64,000 nt of DNA from CAG-791 sp045546175 (GTDB lineage: Bacteria > Bacillota > Clostridia > Lachnospirales > Lachnospiraceae): assembly GCA_045546175.1 (NCBI GenBank), contig JAZQCI010000045.1, forward strand, positions 3,263 to 67,262, in the 5' to 3' direction. The notes below the pieces were generated by a model. The model saw only the letters and a program-made list of their open reading frames with translations. It ran no database searches and was not told the origin of the DNA. Within the stretch, counting starts at the first letter, position 1, and each line of letters starts with the position of its first letter. This document shows positions 23,593 through 32,689 of this stretch, in pieces. Both the position numbers and the translations under genes were made by a program.

Positions 23593-24573
23593 TCATCCCG
23601 CGAAATTGATGACCGCTTCTTTGGGTTCGGCTGTCTTCTCTACGCTCTCCGCATAGAGAACGATGCCTTTCCCGTTGTATTCCGAGAAATTCTCATAGCT
23701 GACGCGGGCTCTTACCCTCACCCATGTGCGCTCGGGCAGGATCATATCCTGATCTGCCTTGCAGGCGTAGCCGAGGAAGGACATGTCGTTCGCGCAGCAG
23801 GTCATCGCCATTCTTCCGGGGACAAAATATCCCTTGGGGAATTTGTCCGGGATCATGACCATGCCCGTGTACTCGATCTCTTTCCCGTCGTAGCGGTCCG
23901 GATGCTCCATGGCGTCCAGATACCAGATGCCGTAATTGAGATTCTCGAGGACGATCGGCTCCTTGTGGATATCATAAGGGAGGTCCTCTTCCGTCGTCAT
24001 ATCGATCTCGCCGTTTGCGTCTTCAAAGATCAGGTCGGCCTGCTGGTTGATCGCCTTGATATTTCTCTTGTAGCTGATCAGAGTCTTCTCATCGATCCCG
24101 TCGCAGCGGTTGAGCATGATCAGCTCGGAATTTCTGAGCTGCTCCGCCAGAAGCGACCTCATATTTGTGAAATACATGGAAAAAGTGGAGGCGTCGATGA
24201 CGGTGATCTGCTGCTCCAGTCTCCAGGCTCTGGGGAGCCTGAATTTTCTAAAATCCCACATTCCGTTGTATTCGATAAGAATTCTCTCAGGTCTGTGTTT
24301 TGCCTCCAGTGCCATCATGGCAGAAGGCGTGAGATCCTCTTCATTCTCGAACACTTCCATCACCGTGCCCGTCTGGCGCAGAAGACGTTCACTGTACTCC
24401 ACCTCGCCTTCCTCGCAGACGATCAGGAGCGTCGTCCCGGAAGTCTGAAAGTAAGGCTGTCCGATCGTATAGGAGAAAAAGGAGGATTTTCCGCTGTCGA
24501 GAAATCCGTTGATCACATAAACCGGTTTTTGTACCATCTTCTCTTTTCCTTTTACAAAATCAAATAAACCCAT
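23593..24573 (-). CDS. COG0523-like GTPase fused to a YcgQ-like DUF1980 domain
   Basis: About 326 residues. The N-terminal P-loop GTPase has VINGFLDSGKSS (Walker A about 23-31) and ITVIDASTF; the CxCC metal motif of normal COG0523 proteins is missing (CEEGEVEYSERL is at the corresponding stretch). From about residue 225 it reads GKEIEYTGMVMIPDKF, GRMAMTCCANDMSFLGY (Cys-Cys about 259-260) and WVRVRARVSYENF, closely resembling the C-terminal domain of YcgQ/TIGR03943 proteins linked to zinc homeostasis. The domain match is from memory. The preferred start is ATG 24573 (AAGGGG upstream), 10 bp after the His-rich GTPase gene. Confidence 0.78.
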   Translation of the reverse strand: MGLFDFVKGKEKMVQKPVYVINGFLDSGKSSFFSYTIGQPYFQTSGTTLLIVCEEGEVEYSERLLRQTGTVMEVFENEEDLTPSAMMALEAKHRPERILIEYNGMWDFRKFRLPRAWRLEQQITVIDASTFSMYFTNMRSLLAEQLRNSELIMLNRCDGIDEKTLISYKRNIKAINQQADLIFEDANGEIDMTTEEDLPYDIHKEPIVLENLNYGIWYLDAMEHPDRYDGKEIEYTGMVMIPDKFPKGYFVPGRMAMTCCANDMSFLGYACKADQDMILPERTWVRVRARVSYENFSEYNGKGIVLYAESVEKTAEPKEAVINFAG

Positions 24574-24583
24574 AGCACCCCTT

Positions 24584-25831
24584 TTACTTGCGGAACAGCT
24601 CCGCCAGGGCATCTTCCTTGAGACCGGAACCGATCACGCAGATCTTGCCCGTGACGTCGGCAGCGCCGAAGCGGACTTCCGTCTCCTCGGGAACATAGTC
24701 GAAGTGGATCCAGCGTCCCTCTCCGTCGGGTACCATGCCCTTGGAGCGAAGGATGATGCCATATGTGTCGGAATCGTCAAGCTTTGCGAGGATCTGTTTG
24801 ATTTCTTCCTCGGAGTACTTGGCGGGAGTTTCCATTCCCCAGCTGGCGAAGATCTCATCCGCGTCATGTCCGCCGTGGTGGTGGTGATGGTGATGATGGT
24901 GGCTGTGGGACTTGTAGATCCTGTTGCCGTTCTCATCCACTTCCACTTCCGCGTGCTCATGGTCGTGGTGATGATGGTGCTCATGCTCCTCATCGTCATC
25001 GTCGTCATCATGATGATGGTGATGGTGGTGGTGCTCCTCGTCGTCATCGTCGTCATGATGATGGTGGTGGTGCTCGTGCTCCTCGTCGTCATCGTCGTCG
25101 TCATGATGATGGTGATGGTGATGGTGGTGCTCCTCGTCGTCATCGTCGTCGTGATGATGGTGGTGCTCGTGCTCGTCTTCCTCCTCATCGTCATGGTCCT
25201 TCATGACTTCCGCGAGGATCTCGGCCTGCAGATCAGACTTTCCTTCAATCGTCGTAAGGATCTGCTTGCCGTCCAGCTCTGCGATCGGAGTTGTGATGAT
25301 CGTAGCCTTCGGATTGTGCTGACGCAGAAGTTCGACGCACTCGGCTATCTTCTCATCGCTGACTTTGTCTGTTCTGGTCAGAATGATCGTGCCGGCGTAC
25401 TCCACCTGGTTGACGAAGAACTCACCGAAGTTCTTGATGTAGAGCTTGCACTTGGAGGCGTCAACTACGGCCACGGCGCTGTTGAGTTCCATTTCGGACC
25501 CTTCCGCCGCATCCTGTACAGCCTTCATAACATCCGAGAGCTTTCCGACGCCGGAGGGCTCGATCAGGATCCTTTCGGGCGCGTACTGCTTCATCACTTC
25601 TCTGAGGGAGGTCCCGAAATCGCCGACCAGTGAGCAGCAGATGCAGCCGGAGTTCATCTCACGGATCTCGATGCCGGCTTCCTTGAGGAATCCGCCGTCG
25701 ATGCCGATCTCACCGAACTCGTTCTCGATCAGGACAACGCGTGTGCCGGCAAGAGCATCCTTTATCAGCTTCTTGATGAGTGTAGTCTTGCCGGCTCCCA
25801 AAAAGCCGGAAATAACATCAATTTTGGTCAT
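24584..25831 (-). CDS. COG0523 (CobW/ZNG1-like) metallochaperone GTPase with a giant His/Asp-rich segment
   Basis: A 415-residue G3E-family GTPase, probably delivering a divalent metal, most likely zinc, to client proteins. N-terminal GFLGAGKT (9-16), GCICCSL (62-68, metal-binding CxCC) and ILTRTD (about 150-155, NKxD-like) are intact. Residues about 212-293 are almost entirely His, Asp and Glu, with blocks of 5-9 His alternating with 5-6 Asp; a second run of nine His is near 311-319. The C-terminal CobW domain resumes at about 325. His-rich inserts occur in this family, but this one is unusually long and acidic. It lies 3' of rnpB; AAGGAAG precedes the ATG. Confidence 0.92.
   Translation of the reverse strand: MTKIDVISGFLGAGKTTLIKKLIKDALAGTRVVLIENEFGEIGIDGGFLKEAGIEIREMNSGCICCSLVGDFGTSLREVMKQYAPERILIEPSGVGKLSDVMKAVQDAAEGSEMELNSAVAVVDASKCKLYIKNFGEFFVNQVEYAGTIILTRTDKVSDEKIAECVELLRQHNPKATIITTPIAELDGKQILTTIEGKSDLQAEILAEVMKDHDDEEEDEHEHHHHHDDDDDEEHHHHHHHHHDDDDDDEEHEHHHHHHDDDDDEEHHHHHHHHDDDDDDEEHEHHHHHDHEHAEVEVDENGNRIYKSHSHHHHHHHHHGGHDADEIFASWGMETPAKYSEEEIKQILAKLDDSDTYGIILRSKGMVPDGEGRWIHFDYVPEETEVRFGAADVTGKICVIGSGLKEDALAELFRK
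24953..25198 (-). repeat. Internal repeats encoding the His/Asp-rich segment
   Basis: On the plus strand this stretch is dominated by ATGATGGTGGTG and TCGTCATCGTCG runs. At protein level a unit of roughly 30-33 residues (EHEHHHHH, D5, EE, H8-9, D6, E) occurs twice and begins a third time. The array probably grew by unequal recombination or slippage within the gene, and copy number may vary between strains. Confidence 0.85.
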
Positions 25832-25892
25832 TCTAACATCGCTTCCTTTCTATATTGCCAATAAGGTCATTAACGGACCTGTTCTGTAAAAA

Positions 25893-26260
25893 GAATAAGC
25901 AGAGCTGTAAGCCGGGTTATGTCTTAGACGATCATCTATCTAGGACCGCCGTCGCCGACGGCCTCAAGCGACCCACCTGAGAGCGAGCCGGGCAAGCTCA
26001 TAGCCCTCTTTTCGGTCTTGCTTCGGATGGGGTTTACATGGCTCTTCGTGTTACCACAAAGACGGTAGTCTCTTACACTGCCTTTCCACCCTTACGGGCG
26101 GCGGGAACGGTTCCCGCCGCTTTCGCGGTATATCTCTGTTGCACTGGCCTGGGAGTCACCTCCACCGGACGTTATCCGGCATCCTGCCCTGTGAAGCCCG
26201 GACTTTCCTCACCTGCGCCCTTTCGGGACTTGCAGCCGCGATCGTCCGCCCTGCTTATTT
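25893..26260 (-). ncRNA. rnpB: RNase P RNA, bacterial type A
   Basis: Catalytic RNA of ribonuclease P, which matures tRNA 5' ends. The minus strand shows the universal core GAGGAAAGTCCGGGCTTCAC near the 5' end, CAGGATGCCGGATAACG, and the 3' core ending in CCCGGCTTACAG. P1 is formed by AATAAGCAG at the 5' end and CTGCTTATT at the 3' end, fixing the limits at about 26260 and 25893 (roughly 368 nt). A consensus promoter is exactly in place upstream. The long open frame on the opposite strand is not a gene. Confidence 0.96.
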
Positions 26261-26269
26261 ACGTTATGC

Positions 26270-26298
26270 ATTTTACTCGTGAGTCTGACAGTTGTCAA
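26270..26298 (-). promoter_or_regulatory. Promoter of rnpB
   Basis: TTGACA, 17 bp, TAAAAT on the minus strand; predicted start about 26261-26263, matching the RNA 5' end. Confidence 0.85.
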
Positions 26299-26331
26299 CT
26301 CACTGCCGAGAGCGCCCTGTCGCGCCGTTCC

Positions 26332-27990
26332 TCACTGTCCGAAGCATCCTCCTCCGACAAATTCTCTCAGAAGAGAATTGGTTGGGACGGCCGCCGTATC
26401 TACGCCGACAAAGTATTCAAGGAATTTCAGAAGTCTCTTCGCCTCATAATAAGCCGGCTCATTCTGCCTTACGTTGAAGAGCAGAGGTTCCGCGAACTGT
26501 TTGATCACGGCCAGCTCATAGATCAGCACGGAGTTAAAGACGGCGTCCGCATCGTCCTGGAAGGGGAAAATATTCATATCCTCTCCCATCCTGACCTTGG
26601 GCCAGAGTTCGAAGGTATGCTGCGCGGAGTTTCCTCTGGTCCTTGCGTCCCTGACCATTCTCCGCAGGAGCCTTGCGTCCGTGGACGGGATCCTGTTGTG
26701 CTCGTCGATATTGAGGCTGGTCATGCAGCTGATATAGATCTTGAACTTGTTCTTCTCGGGCAGTTCCTCGGAAGCCTTGGGATTGAGCCCGTGAATGCCC
26801 TCGATGATCAGAATGTCGTCTTTATCGAGCTTTAAGTATCTTCCTTTGTAAACTCTCTTGCCGGCCTTGAAATCAAACTGCGGCATCTCCACCGTATTGC
26901 CCTCGAGAAGGTCGAGCATGTCGTCCATGAACAGGTCGATGTCCACGGCCTCGAGCACCTCGTAGTTGTAATTTCCGTCAATGTCGATGGGCGTCTGCTC
27001 TCGGTTGACAAAATAGTCATCCATGCTGATGATATGCGGCCGCAGGCCGAAGGACCGCAGCTGGACCGCCAGCCTGTGGGCAAAAGTCGTCTTGCCGGAG
27101 GAGCTGGGGCCCGCCACCATCACGAATTTGGTGTCCTTCTTGCGGAAGATCTGCGCCGCGATCTCGCCGATCCTTCGCTCCTGAAGCGCCTCCTGGACCA
27201 GGATCATATCGCTGATGCTTCCGCCGCAGATCGCGTCGTTGAGGTCGCCGACCGTGCTGATATTGACCAGGTCGCCCCATTTTGTCGACAGATAGAGCTG
27301 TTCGAAAAGGCTCTCCTGGTCCTCGAACTCCTCGATCTCGAAAGGATTCTCCTGCCTGGGCAGGATCAGGAGAAGACCGCCGTTGTAAGCCGCGATCTTG
27401 AAGAGATTGACATAACCGGCAGAGGGAAGCATATAGCCGTAGAAGTAGTCATAGTAACCTTCCATGCTGTACACATTGATGGTGGAGCCGCGGCGATAGT
27501 GGAACAGCCTCTCCTTGTCGTGCATTCCCTGCCTCTTGAAGAGCTCGATCGCGTCGTCGATCGGATAGGTCTTCTTGATGATCGGCACATTTTTGTCCCG
27601 CAGTCTCTTCATCTCGTTCTCGACCCTCTGGGCAAATTCGTCCGTCACATTTACTCCGTTGTGCACCGAGCAATAGATGGCGTTGCCCAGGGCGAACTCT
27701 ATTTTGACATGAACGGAATTTCCCTGTTCCTTGAGGATGTCCCGGACCGCTTTGACAAGCAGCATCTGCGCTGTTCTGACATAAGCGTTGTGGCCGGCGC
27801 TGTCCCTGGTGGTAATAAAAGAAATGACGCCGTCTCTCTCAAGCCGCTTGTTCAGCTCCCTCATCTTGCCGTTAAAGTAGATGAGCGCAATGGAATTATT
27901 GTATTCTTCCTGATATTTCCTGACTATGCTCTCGAAAGTAACTCCCTTATCATACTGCTGGATCGCTCCTTTGATCATTACGGTAGGCAT
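26332..27990 (-). CDS. Nucleoside (uridine-type) kinase with N-terminal TGS/ThrRS-like domains
   Basis: A 552-residue protein of the clostridial type in which a uridine kinase/PRK-like P-loop domain follows domains related to the N-terminus of threonyl-tRNA synthetase. Residues 1-60 resemble TGS, and about 70-200 the additional domain (including HYRRGSTINVYSMEGYYDYFYG). The kinase region starts near 290 with MVAGPSSSGKTTFAHRLAVQL and contains ISMDDYFVNREQTP and IIEGIHGLNP. It presumably phosphorylates a nucleoside or related metabolite; substrate not established. GAGAGGGGG precedes the ATG; followed directly by the rnpB promoter. Confidence 0.88.
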   Translation of the reverse strand: MPTVMIKGAIQQYDKGVTFESIVRKYQEEYNNSIALIYFNGKMRELNKRLERDGVISFITTRDSAGHNAYVRTAQMLLVKAVRDILKEQGNSVHVKIEFALGNAIYCSVHNGVNVTDEFAQRVENEMKRLRDKNVPIIKKTYPIDDAIELFKRQGMHDKERLFHYRRGSTINVYSMEGYYDYFYGYMLPSAGYVNLFKIAAYNGGLLLILPRQENPFEIEEFEDQESLFEQLYLSTKWGDLVNISTVGDLNDAICGGSISDMILVQEALQERRIGEIAAQIFRKKDTKFVMVAGPSSSGKTTFAHRLAVQLRSFGLRPHIISMDDYFVNREQTPIDIDGNYNYEVLEAVDIDLFMDDMLDLLEGNTVEMPQFDFKAGKRVYKGRYLKLDKDDILIIEGIHGLNPKASEELPEKNKFKIYISCMTSLNIDEHNRIPSTDARLLRRMVRDARTRGNSAQHTFELWPKVRMGEDMNIFPFQDDADAVFNSVLIYELAVIKQFAEPLLFNVRQNEPAYYEAKRLLKFLEYFVGVDTAAVPTNSLLREFVGGGCFGQ

Positions 27991-28015
27991 AAAAATCCCC
28001 CTCTCTGTGGTGTGA

Positions 28016-28035
28016 GGCTCGCTCAGGCGAGCGCC
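28016..28035. repeat. Short hairpin resembling the first stem of repeat family 1
   Basis: GCTCGC-TCAG-GCGAGC between nif3 and the nucleoside kinase gene. It resembles the GGCTCGC-AGA-GCGAGCC stem of family 1 but the rest of that element is absent. Possibly a remnant or an unrelated hairpin. Confidence 0.35.
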
Positions 28036-28064
28036 AATAGCTGCGACGTTCCGTGTACTTTCTG

Positions 28065-28847
28065 TTATGTCTCCATATAAGGAGCTCCCGTGTCGCAGGA
28101 GATGATCCTTATTTCAGGCATCTCTCGCTCCAGGTACTCTTTCATATAAGGAATAAAGATCTTCTCAATGCCGTAGTGCCCGGCATCTATGACCGCGATC
28201 CCCTTCTCAACGGCGTCTATGCCGTCGTGGTGCGAAATATCTCCGGTAATATATACGTCGGCTCCGGATCTCACCGCCAGGTCGATCTCTCCTTTTCCCG
28301 AACCGGGAAGGATCGCACAGGTGACCAGCATTTGCTCCGGATCGCCGTAATACCTGACGTGTTCGATCTCGAAGGCCTTTGCCACTAAAGCGGCGCACTC
28401 GGAGAGCTTCATGGGCTCCTTGAGACTCCCGACTCTTCCGATGCCCTCCACTGACAGATCATCCTCGTAAGTGACTTCGAGAACCTCCCTGTCCTGCAGC
28501 TGCAGCAGGTCCGCAGCCGCGTCGGCCATGCCGAGCACGTCAAAGTTCGTGTGCATAGCGTAGCAGCAGATATCGCGCCGGACCAGGTTCAGAACCCTGC
28601 TCCCCACGTAGTCGCTGTCCGTGATCTTCTTCACGCCGCCGAAAAGGAGCGGGTGGTGCGTCAGGATCAGGTCGGCTTTCTGCGCGGCCGCCTCTTCGAT
28701 CACTTCAGAGGTCGCGTCCACCGCAAGGGCAATCGTATTCACTTCCTTGTCCGCGTACCCGACCTGCAGTCCCACGTTGTCCCAGGATAAGGCAAAGCTT
28801 CGCGGACAAAACTCCTCCAGCTGCTGCATGATCTCTTTCAGTTTCAT
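28065..28847 (-). CDS. Nif3-like dinuclear metal centre protein
   Basis: Member of the NIF3/GTP cyclohydrolase I type 2-related family, 260 residues. Predicted metal ligands lie in LILTHHPLLFGGVK (His-His) and the C-terminal ISHHDGIDAVEKG...DAGHYGIEKI. N-terminal SFALSWDNVGLQVGY is also typical. Biochemical role in bacteria is not settled. It follows trmK by 15 bp in a conserved clostridial rpoD-trmK-nif3 run. AGGAG precedes the ATG. Confidence 0.93.
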   Translation of the reverse strand: MKLKEIMQQLEEFCPRSFALSWDNVGLQVGYADKEVNTIALAVDATSEVIEEAAAQKADLILTHHPLLFGGVKKITDSDYVGSRVLNLVRRDICCYAMHTNFDVLGMADAAADLLQLQDREVLEVTYEDDLSVEGIGRVGSLKEPMKLSECAALVAKAFEIEHVRYYGDPEQMLVTCAILPGSGKGEIDLAVRSGADVYITGDISHHDGIDAVEKGIAVIDAGHYGIEKIFIPYMKEYLEREMPEIRIISCDTGAPYMET

Positions 28848-28862
28848 ATACGGCTCCTTTTG

Positions 28863-29663
28863 TCATTTGCGGTCAAAATATCGCAGTGCGGTCATGATCA
28901 GTTTCTCTCTTAAGAGGACCTGCTCTTTCTTTTCTTTTATGGCGCCGCTCTCGGCGTCACTTGCTCTCCCCAGCGAATACAGGATCCTGTCGTTGACGCC
29001 CTTCTGCCACAGCAGGTAGCTTCTTAGCATATCGTCCCGGTCCCTGATCAGAACCGGCCCAAACAGGTCCTCCGCCTGCACGCAGAGTTCCCTTTCCTCT
29101 TCACTGTCCGGTTCCCCGAGCAGTGACCAGTCCGGTCCTTCCGTCTCTTCGTGCACTACGTGCATCACGGGATAGTACTTATTATCTTCGAGGACGACCG
29201 CTTCCCGGTCTATAAAGAGCCCCAGTTTCCTGACCGCCCTTCTTACATATTCCGGGTCCGCCTGCGGCTGCAGGATGATCTCCGAAAAATCCAGCGTCTT
29301 GTCCGGTTCCCGCAGAAGGATCCTGCTCATGATCCTCCCGCCCATGCCTGCGATCACAAGTCCCCGGGCTTCCCCTTTTCTGTATGCGTCCAGGCCGTCG
29401 GAGAGACGCAGCTCAATCCTGTCCGATGCGCCGTATAAAGCGATATTCTCACGGGCCTTCTCCAGCGGTCCTTCGATGACGTCCATAGCTATGGAGCGGT
29501 CGATCACGCCGTCCATGACAAGCCTGATCGGAATATGCGCGTGATCTGTCCCCACATCGCACAGACAATACCCGTCTTGTTTCTTATTATCCTGCGGTCC
29601 TTTGGCCGTCACCATACCGGCGATCGCCGTCAGCCGCTTTGAAAGTCTTAACTGCGCTGCCAT
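28863..29663 (-). CDS. trmK: tRNA (adenine(22)-N1)-methyltransferase TrmK
   Basis: SAM-dependent m1A22 methylation of tRNA. The 266-residue product begins LRLSKRLTAIAGMV, with SAM-binding CDVGTDHAHIPIRLVMDG, GLVIAGMGGRIM, and ILQPQADPEYVRR. The C-terminal helices are characteristic of the YqfN/TrmK family. The ATG lies 3 bp after the rpoD stop, so translation is probably coupled. Confidence 0.93.
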   Translation of the reverse strand: MAAQLRLSKRLTAIAGMVTAKGPQDNKKQDGYCLCDVGTDHAHIPIRLVMDGVIDRSIAMDVIEGPLEKARENIALYGASDRIELRLSDGLDAYRKGEARGLVIAGMGGRIMSRILLREPDKTLDFSEIILQPQADPEYVRRAVRKLGLFIDREAVVLEDNKYYPVMHVVHEETEGPDWSLLGEPDSEEERELCVQAEDLFGPVLIRDRDDMLRSYLLWQKGVNDRILYSLGRASDAESGAIKEKKEQVLLREKLIMTALRYFDRK

Positions 29664-29666
29664 GGC

Positions 29667-30812
29667 TCAGTCGAGATAGTCCTTGAGCTTGCGGCTTCTG
29701 CTGGGATGACGGAGCTTGCGCAGCGCCTTGGCTTCGATCTGCCTGATGCGCTCACGTGTTACATTAAACTCCTTGCCGACTTCTTCCAGGGTCCTGGCTC
29801 TTCCGTCATCGAGGCCGAAGCGGAGCCTGAGCACTTTCTGCTCCCTCTCGGTAAGTGTTCCCAGTACTTCCACCAGCTGTTCCTTGAGCAGTGTGAAAGC
29901 GGCTGCGTCGGCAGGTACGGGCACGTTGTCATCCTGGATGAAGTCGCCCAGATGGCTGTCTTCCTCTTCGCCGATGGGGGTTTCAAGGGAAACGGGCTCC
30001 TGGGAGATCTTGAGGATCTCACGGACTCTCTCCACGGGAATCTCCATGCGTTCCGCGATCTCCTCGGGGGTAGGTTCTCTTCCCAGCTCCTGAAGGAGTT
30101 GTCTGCTCACTCTGACCAGTTTGTTGATCGTCTCAACCATGTGGACAGGAATGCGGATCGTTCTGGCCTGGTCCGCGATCGCTCTCGTGATCGCCTGGCG
30201 GATCCACCATGTCGCATAGGTGGAGAACTTGAATCCCTTGTTGTAATCGAACTTCTCAACCGCCTTGATCAGACCCAGGTTTCCCTCCTGGATCAGATCG
30301 AGGAACAGCATGCCGCGGCCGACATAGCGCTTCGCGATACTTACCACGAGACGAAGGTTGGCTTCGGCCAGCCTCTTCTTGGCGTCTTCGTCGCCGTTCT
30401 CCATCCTCTTGGCCAACTCGATTTCCTCCTCCGCGGTCAGAAGCGGCACTTTGCCGATCTCCTTGAGGTACATGCGGACGGGATCCTCAATGTTAATGCT
30501 GTCCGGGATGCTCAGGTCGAGCATGTCCGGTTCCTCATCACTGTTCTCATCTATCATATCAATATCATCGTCGTGCACATCCGTGTCATCATCCTCAACG
30601 ACCTGGAGCACATCGATATCGTTCTTTTCAAGGACACGCACGATTAGTTCGTACTGGTCGTCGGTCAACTTCAGATTTTTGAACTCAGCGCGTATTTCCG
30701 ACTCCTCAAGGACTCCTTTCTTCTGCTTTCCGGCGGCGATCAGGTCCCCGATCTTCCTCATGAACTCTTCCTGACTCATGGTTTCATGATTCTTGTTATC
30801 CGCTTTGCTCAT
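29667..30812 (-). CDS. rpoD: RNA polymerase primary sigma factor (sigma-A/RpoD)
   Basis: Housekeeping sigma factor, 381 residues. After an N-terminal region 1 with an acidic stretch (EDDDTDVHDDDIDMIDE), DPVRMYLKEIGKVPLL marks region 1.2, FLDLIQEGNLGLIKAVEKFD region 2, STYATWWIRQAITRAIADQ the -10-reading helix, and EEVGKEFNVTRERIRQIEAK the region 4.2 helix-turn-helix that contacts -35. GGAGG precedes the ATG. It follows dnaG by about 30 bp, as in the classic macromolecular synthesis operon. Confidence 0.98.
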   Translation of the reverse strand: MSKADNKNHETMSQEEFMRKIGDLIAAGKQKKGVLEESEIRAEFKNLKLTDDQYELIVRVLEKNDIDVLQVVEDDDTDVHDDDIDMIDENSDEEPDMLDLSIPDSINIEDPVRMYLKEIGKVPLLTAEEEIELAKRMENGDEDAKKRLAEANLRLVVSIAKRYVGRGMLFLDLIQEGNLGLIKAVEKFDYNKGFKFSTYATWWIRQAITRAIADQARTIRIPVHMVETINKLVRVSRQLLQELGREPTPEEIAERMEIPVERVREILKISQEPVSLETPIGEEEDSHLGDFIQDDNVPVPADAAAFTLLKEQLVEVLGTLTEREQKVLRLRFGLDDGRARTLEEVGKEFNVTRERIRQIEAKALRKLRHPSRSRKLKDYLD

Positions 30813-30841
30813 TTTTCTGTTCCTCCGTTTTTCAATATCTT

Positions 30842-32674
30842 TCAGGCAGTGGTCTGCCTAAGGGTGAAGTTGATTTTGCCGAGCGCCTGCAGTTCTTTTT
30901 TGGTGCTGAGCATTTTGCTGAGCATCTGGGCAGACGGCTCCTGCATCCCTTCTTCGAACTGCTTTCTCTCCCTTTCCGCCGCTGCTTTTCGGATTGAGAT
31001 CACGATATCCTTAAGCGCTTTTTCTCTTTCTCTTGTGTCCGTAAGTCCCTTCAGTCTTGTGTTGAACATGGCCGCCGCCATCTCCTGCTCCTGCTGCGAC
31101 TCGAACATGCCGATCACGGAAGCCGGGTTGCCGCCGCCCTGCTCTTCAAGGATCTTCCAATATCCCTGGGCCGCCTGCCTGGCAACTCCCTCGTGAAAGT
31201 GTTCCGGGCGCAGATAGGGTGAGATCTGCGGGAAGATCTCGGGCTCGTCCGCGAGCCATGTCATGAGGAGCTTTTCATTCTGCTCGACCCGGTCCTCCTT
31301 AGTCAGCCGGCTCTGGCGCTTTTTGGCCGGTTCCGGTGCCGCCGCGGAAGGCTCCGCGCCGCTATTCCAGACCGTCTGTGCCGAACCGGATCTCCCGTAG
31401 GAGGCAACCAGCCTTCTCAGACTCCCCTCGTCCACATAGTAGCGCCTCGCCGCTTCCGCCAGATAATTATTTCTCTCGATCTCATCTTCGATCGCGCACA
31501 ATTTGGCGGCGATGGCGTGATGGAACTGCGTCCGCTGCGCCGGGTCGTCCATGGAATACTCTCTCTGCATCATGCGAAGCTCGAAGAAAAAGCTGTTCTC
31601 CGCATTTTTGATCCGCTCCAGGAATGCGTCCTTGCCGTTTTCCTTTATAAACTCATCGGGGTCCTTCTGGGGCCGCAGGTCGATCACTTTTCCTTCAATC
31701 CCCGCCTTTTTCAGGATGCCGATCGATCGCAGGGCCGCCCTTACACCGGCTCCGTCGCTGTCATAGGCCAGCAGCACCTGCCCGGTGTATCTCTTAAGGA
31801 GTGCCGCCTGCCCTTCCGTAAAGGAAGTGCCCAGCGATGCGACCGCTTCGTGAAAGCCGGCCTGATGCATGGAGATGACGTCCATGTACCCCTCACACAG
31901 GATCTTGTAAGGCGCCTTCGATCTTTTGGCAATGTGCAGTCCGTACAGGTTCCGGCTCTTGTCGAAAATCTCTGTCTCGGGAGAGTTGAGGTACTTGGGC
32001 TTTGCGTCCCCCATGACGCGCCCGCCGAAGCCGATCACCTGTCCCCGCACGTCCATGATGGGGAAGATGACGCGGTTCCAGAATTTGTCGTGCATTCCCC
32101 TCTTCTCGTCGAAGGCGGCGACGCCCGCCTCGAGGATCACGTCATCGGAAAAGCCCTTGCTGCGCAGGTGGGCGCACAGGTCATTTCCCGAACCGTCGGC
32201 GTACCCCAGGCCGAAATCGCGCATCGTGGCCGCATCCAGCTTTCTCTGCGCCAGGTACCTGAGTCCTTTTATTCCTTTTTGCGACCGCAGCAGCTTGTAG
32301 TAGTAGACGGCCGCCTCTTTGTTGACCGCTCTTAAGAGCTGTCTCTTCTCCTCTCTTTTTTTGGCCTCTTCGCTGTAATTGACTTCGGGAAGCTTGATGC
32401 CCGCCCTGTCCGCCAGCGTCTGCAAGGCTTCCTGGAAACTGTAGTTCTCATATTTCATGAGAAAAGTCGCCGCGTTTCCGCCCGCGCCGCATCCGAAGCA
32501 GTAAAACATCTGTTTGGGTTCCGAGACAGAGAAAGAGGGAGATTTTTCATTGTGAAAAGGGCACAGGCCAAAATAGTTAGCACCCTTTTTCTGTAAATGG
32601 ACATAAGTTCCTACGACATCCACGATGTTGTTGGCGCGCAGGACCTCCTCCACTTTTTCATCCGGATAATACAT
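30842..32674 (-). CDS. dnaG: DNA primase
   Basis: Synthesises RNA primers at the replication fork, 610 residues. Zinc-binding domain with Cys38, His41, Cys59 and Cys62 (LCPFHNEKSPSF, FYCFGCGAGG); TOPRIM core with ILCEGYMDVISMHQAGF and LLAYDSDGAGVRAALR; C-terminal helicase-interaction domain after a Pro/Ala/Lys linker (about 435-460). AGGAAAA is upstream of the ATG. It lies 15 bp downstream of dgt and upstream of rpoD. Confidence 0.97.
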   Translation of the reverse strand: MYYPDEKVEEVLRANNIVDVVGTYVHLQKKGANYFGLCPFHNEKSPSFSVSEPKQMFYCFGCGAGGNAATFLMKYENYSFQEALQTLADRAGIKLPEVNYSEEAKKREEKRQLLRAVNKEAAVYYYKLLRSQKGIKGLRYLAQRKLDAATMRDFGLGYADGSGNDLCAHLRSKGFSDDVILEAGVAAFDEKRGMHDKFWNRVIFPIMDVRGQVIGFGGRVMGDAKPKYLNSPETEIFDKSRNLYGLHIAKRSKAPYKILCEGYMDVISMHQAGFHEAVASLGTSFTEGQAALLKRYTGQVLLAYDSDGAGVRAALRSIGILKKAGIEGKVIDLRPQKDPDEFIKENGKDAFLERIKNAENSFFFELRMMQREYSMDDPAQRTQFHHAIAAKLCAIEDEIERNNYLAEAARRYYVDEGSLRRLVASYGRSGSAQTVWNSGAEPSAAAPEPAKKRQSRLTKEDRVEQNEKLLMTWLADEPEIFPQISPYLRPEHFHEGVARQAAQGYWKILEEQGGGNPASVIGMFESQQEQEMAAAMFNTRLKGLTDTREREKALKDIVISIRKAAAERERKQFEEGMQEPSAQMLSKMLSTKKELQALGKINFTLRQTTA

Positions 32675-32689
32675 ATTCTGATTTTCCTG

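Noticed and set aside
24704..25633. 309-residue plus-strand frame opposite the His-rich GTPase, very Val/Met-rich
   Set aside because: Mirror translation of the GTP-binding protein's repeat codons; composition is an artefact of the His/Asp codons.
26038..26835. 265-residue plus-strand frame over rnpB and the nucleoside kinase end
   Set aside because: Covers the conserved RNase P RNA core and the real kinase frame on the other strand.
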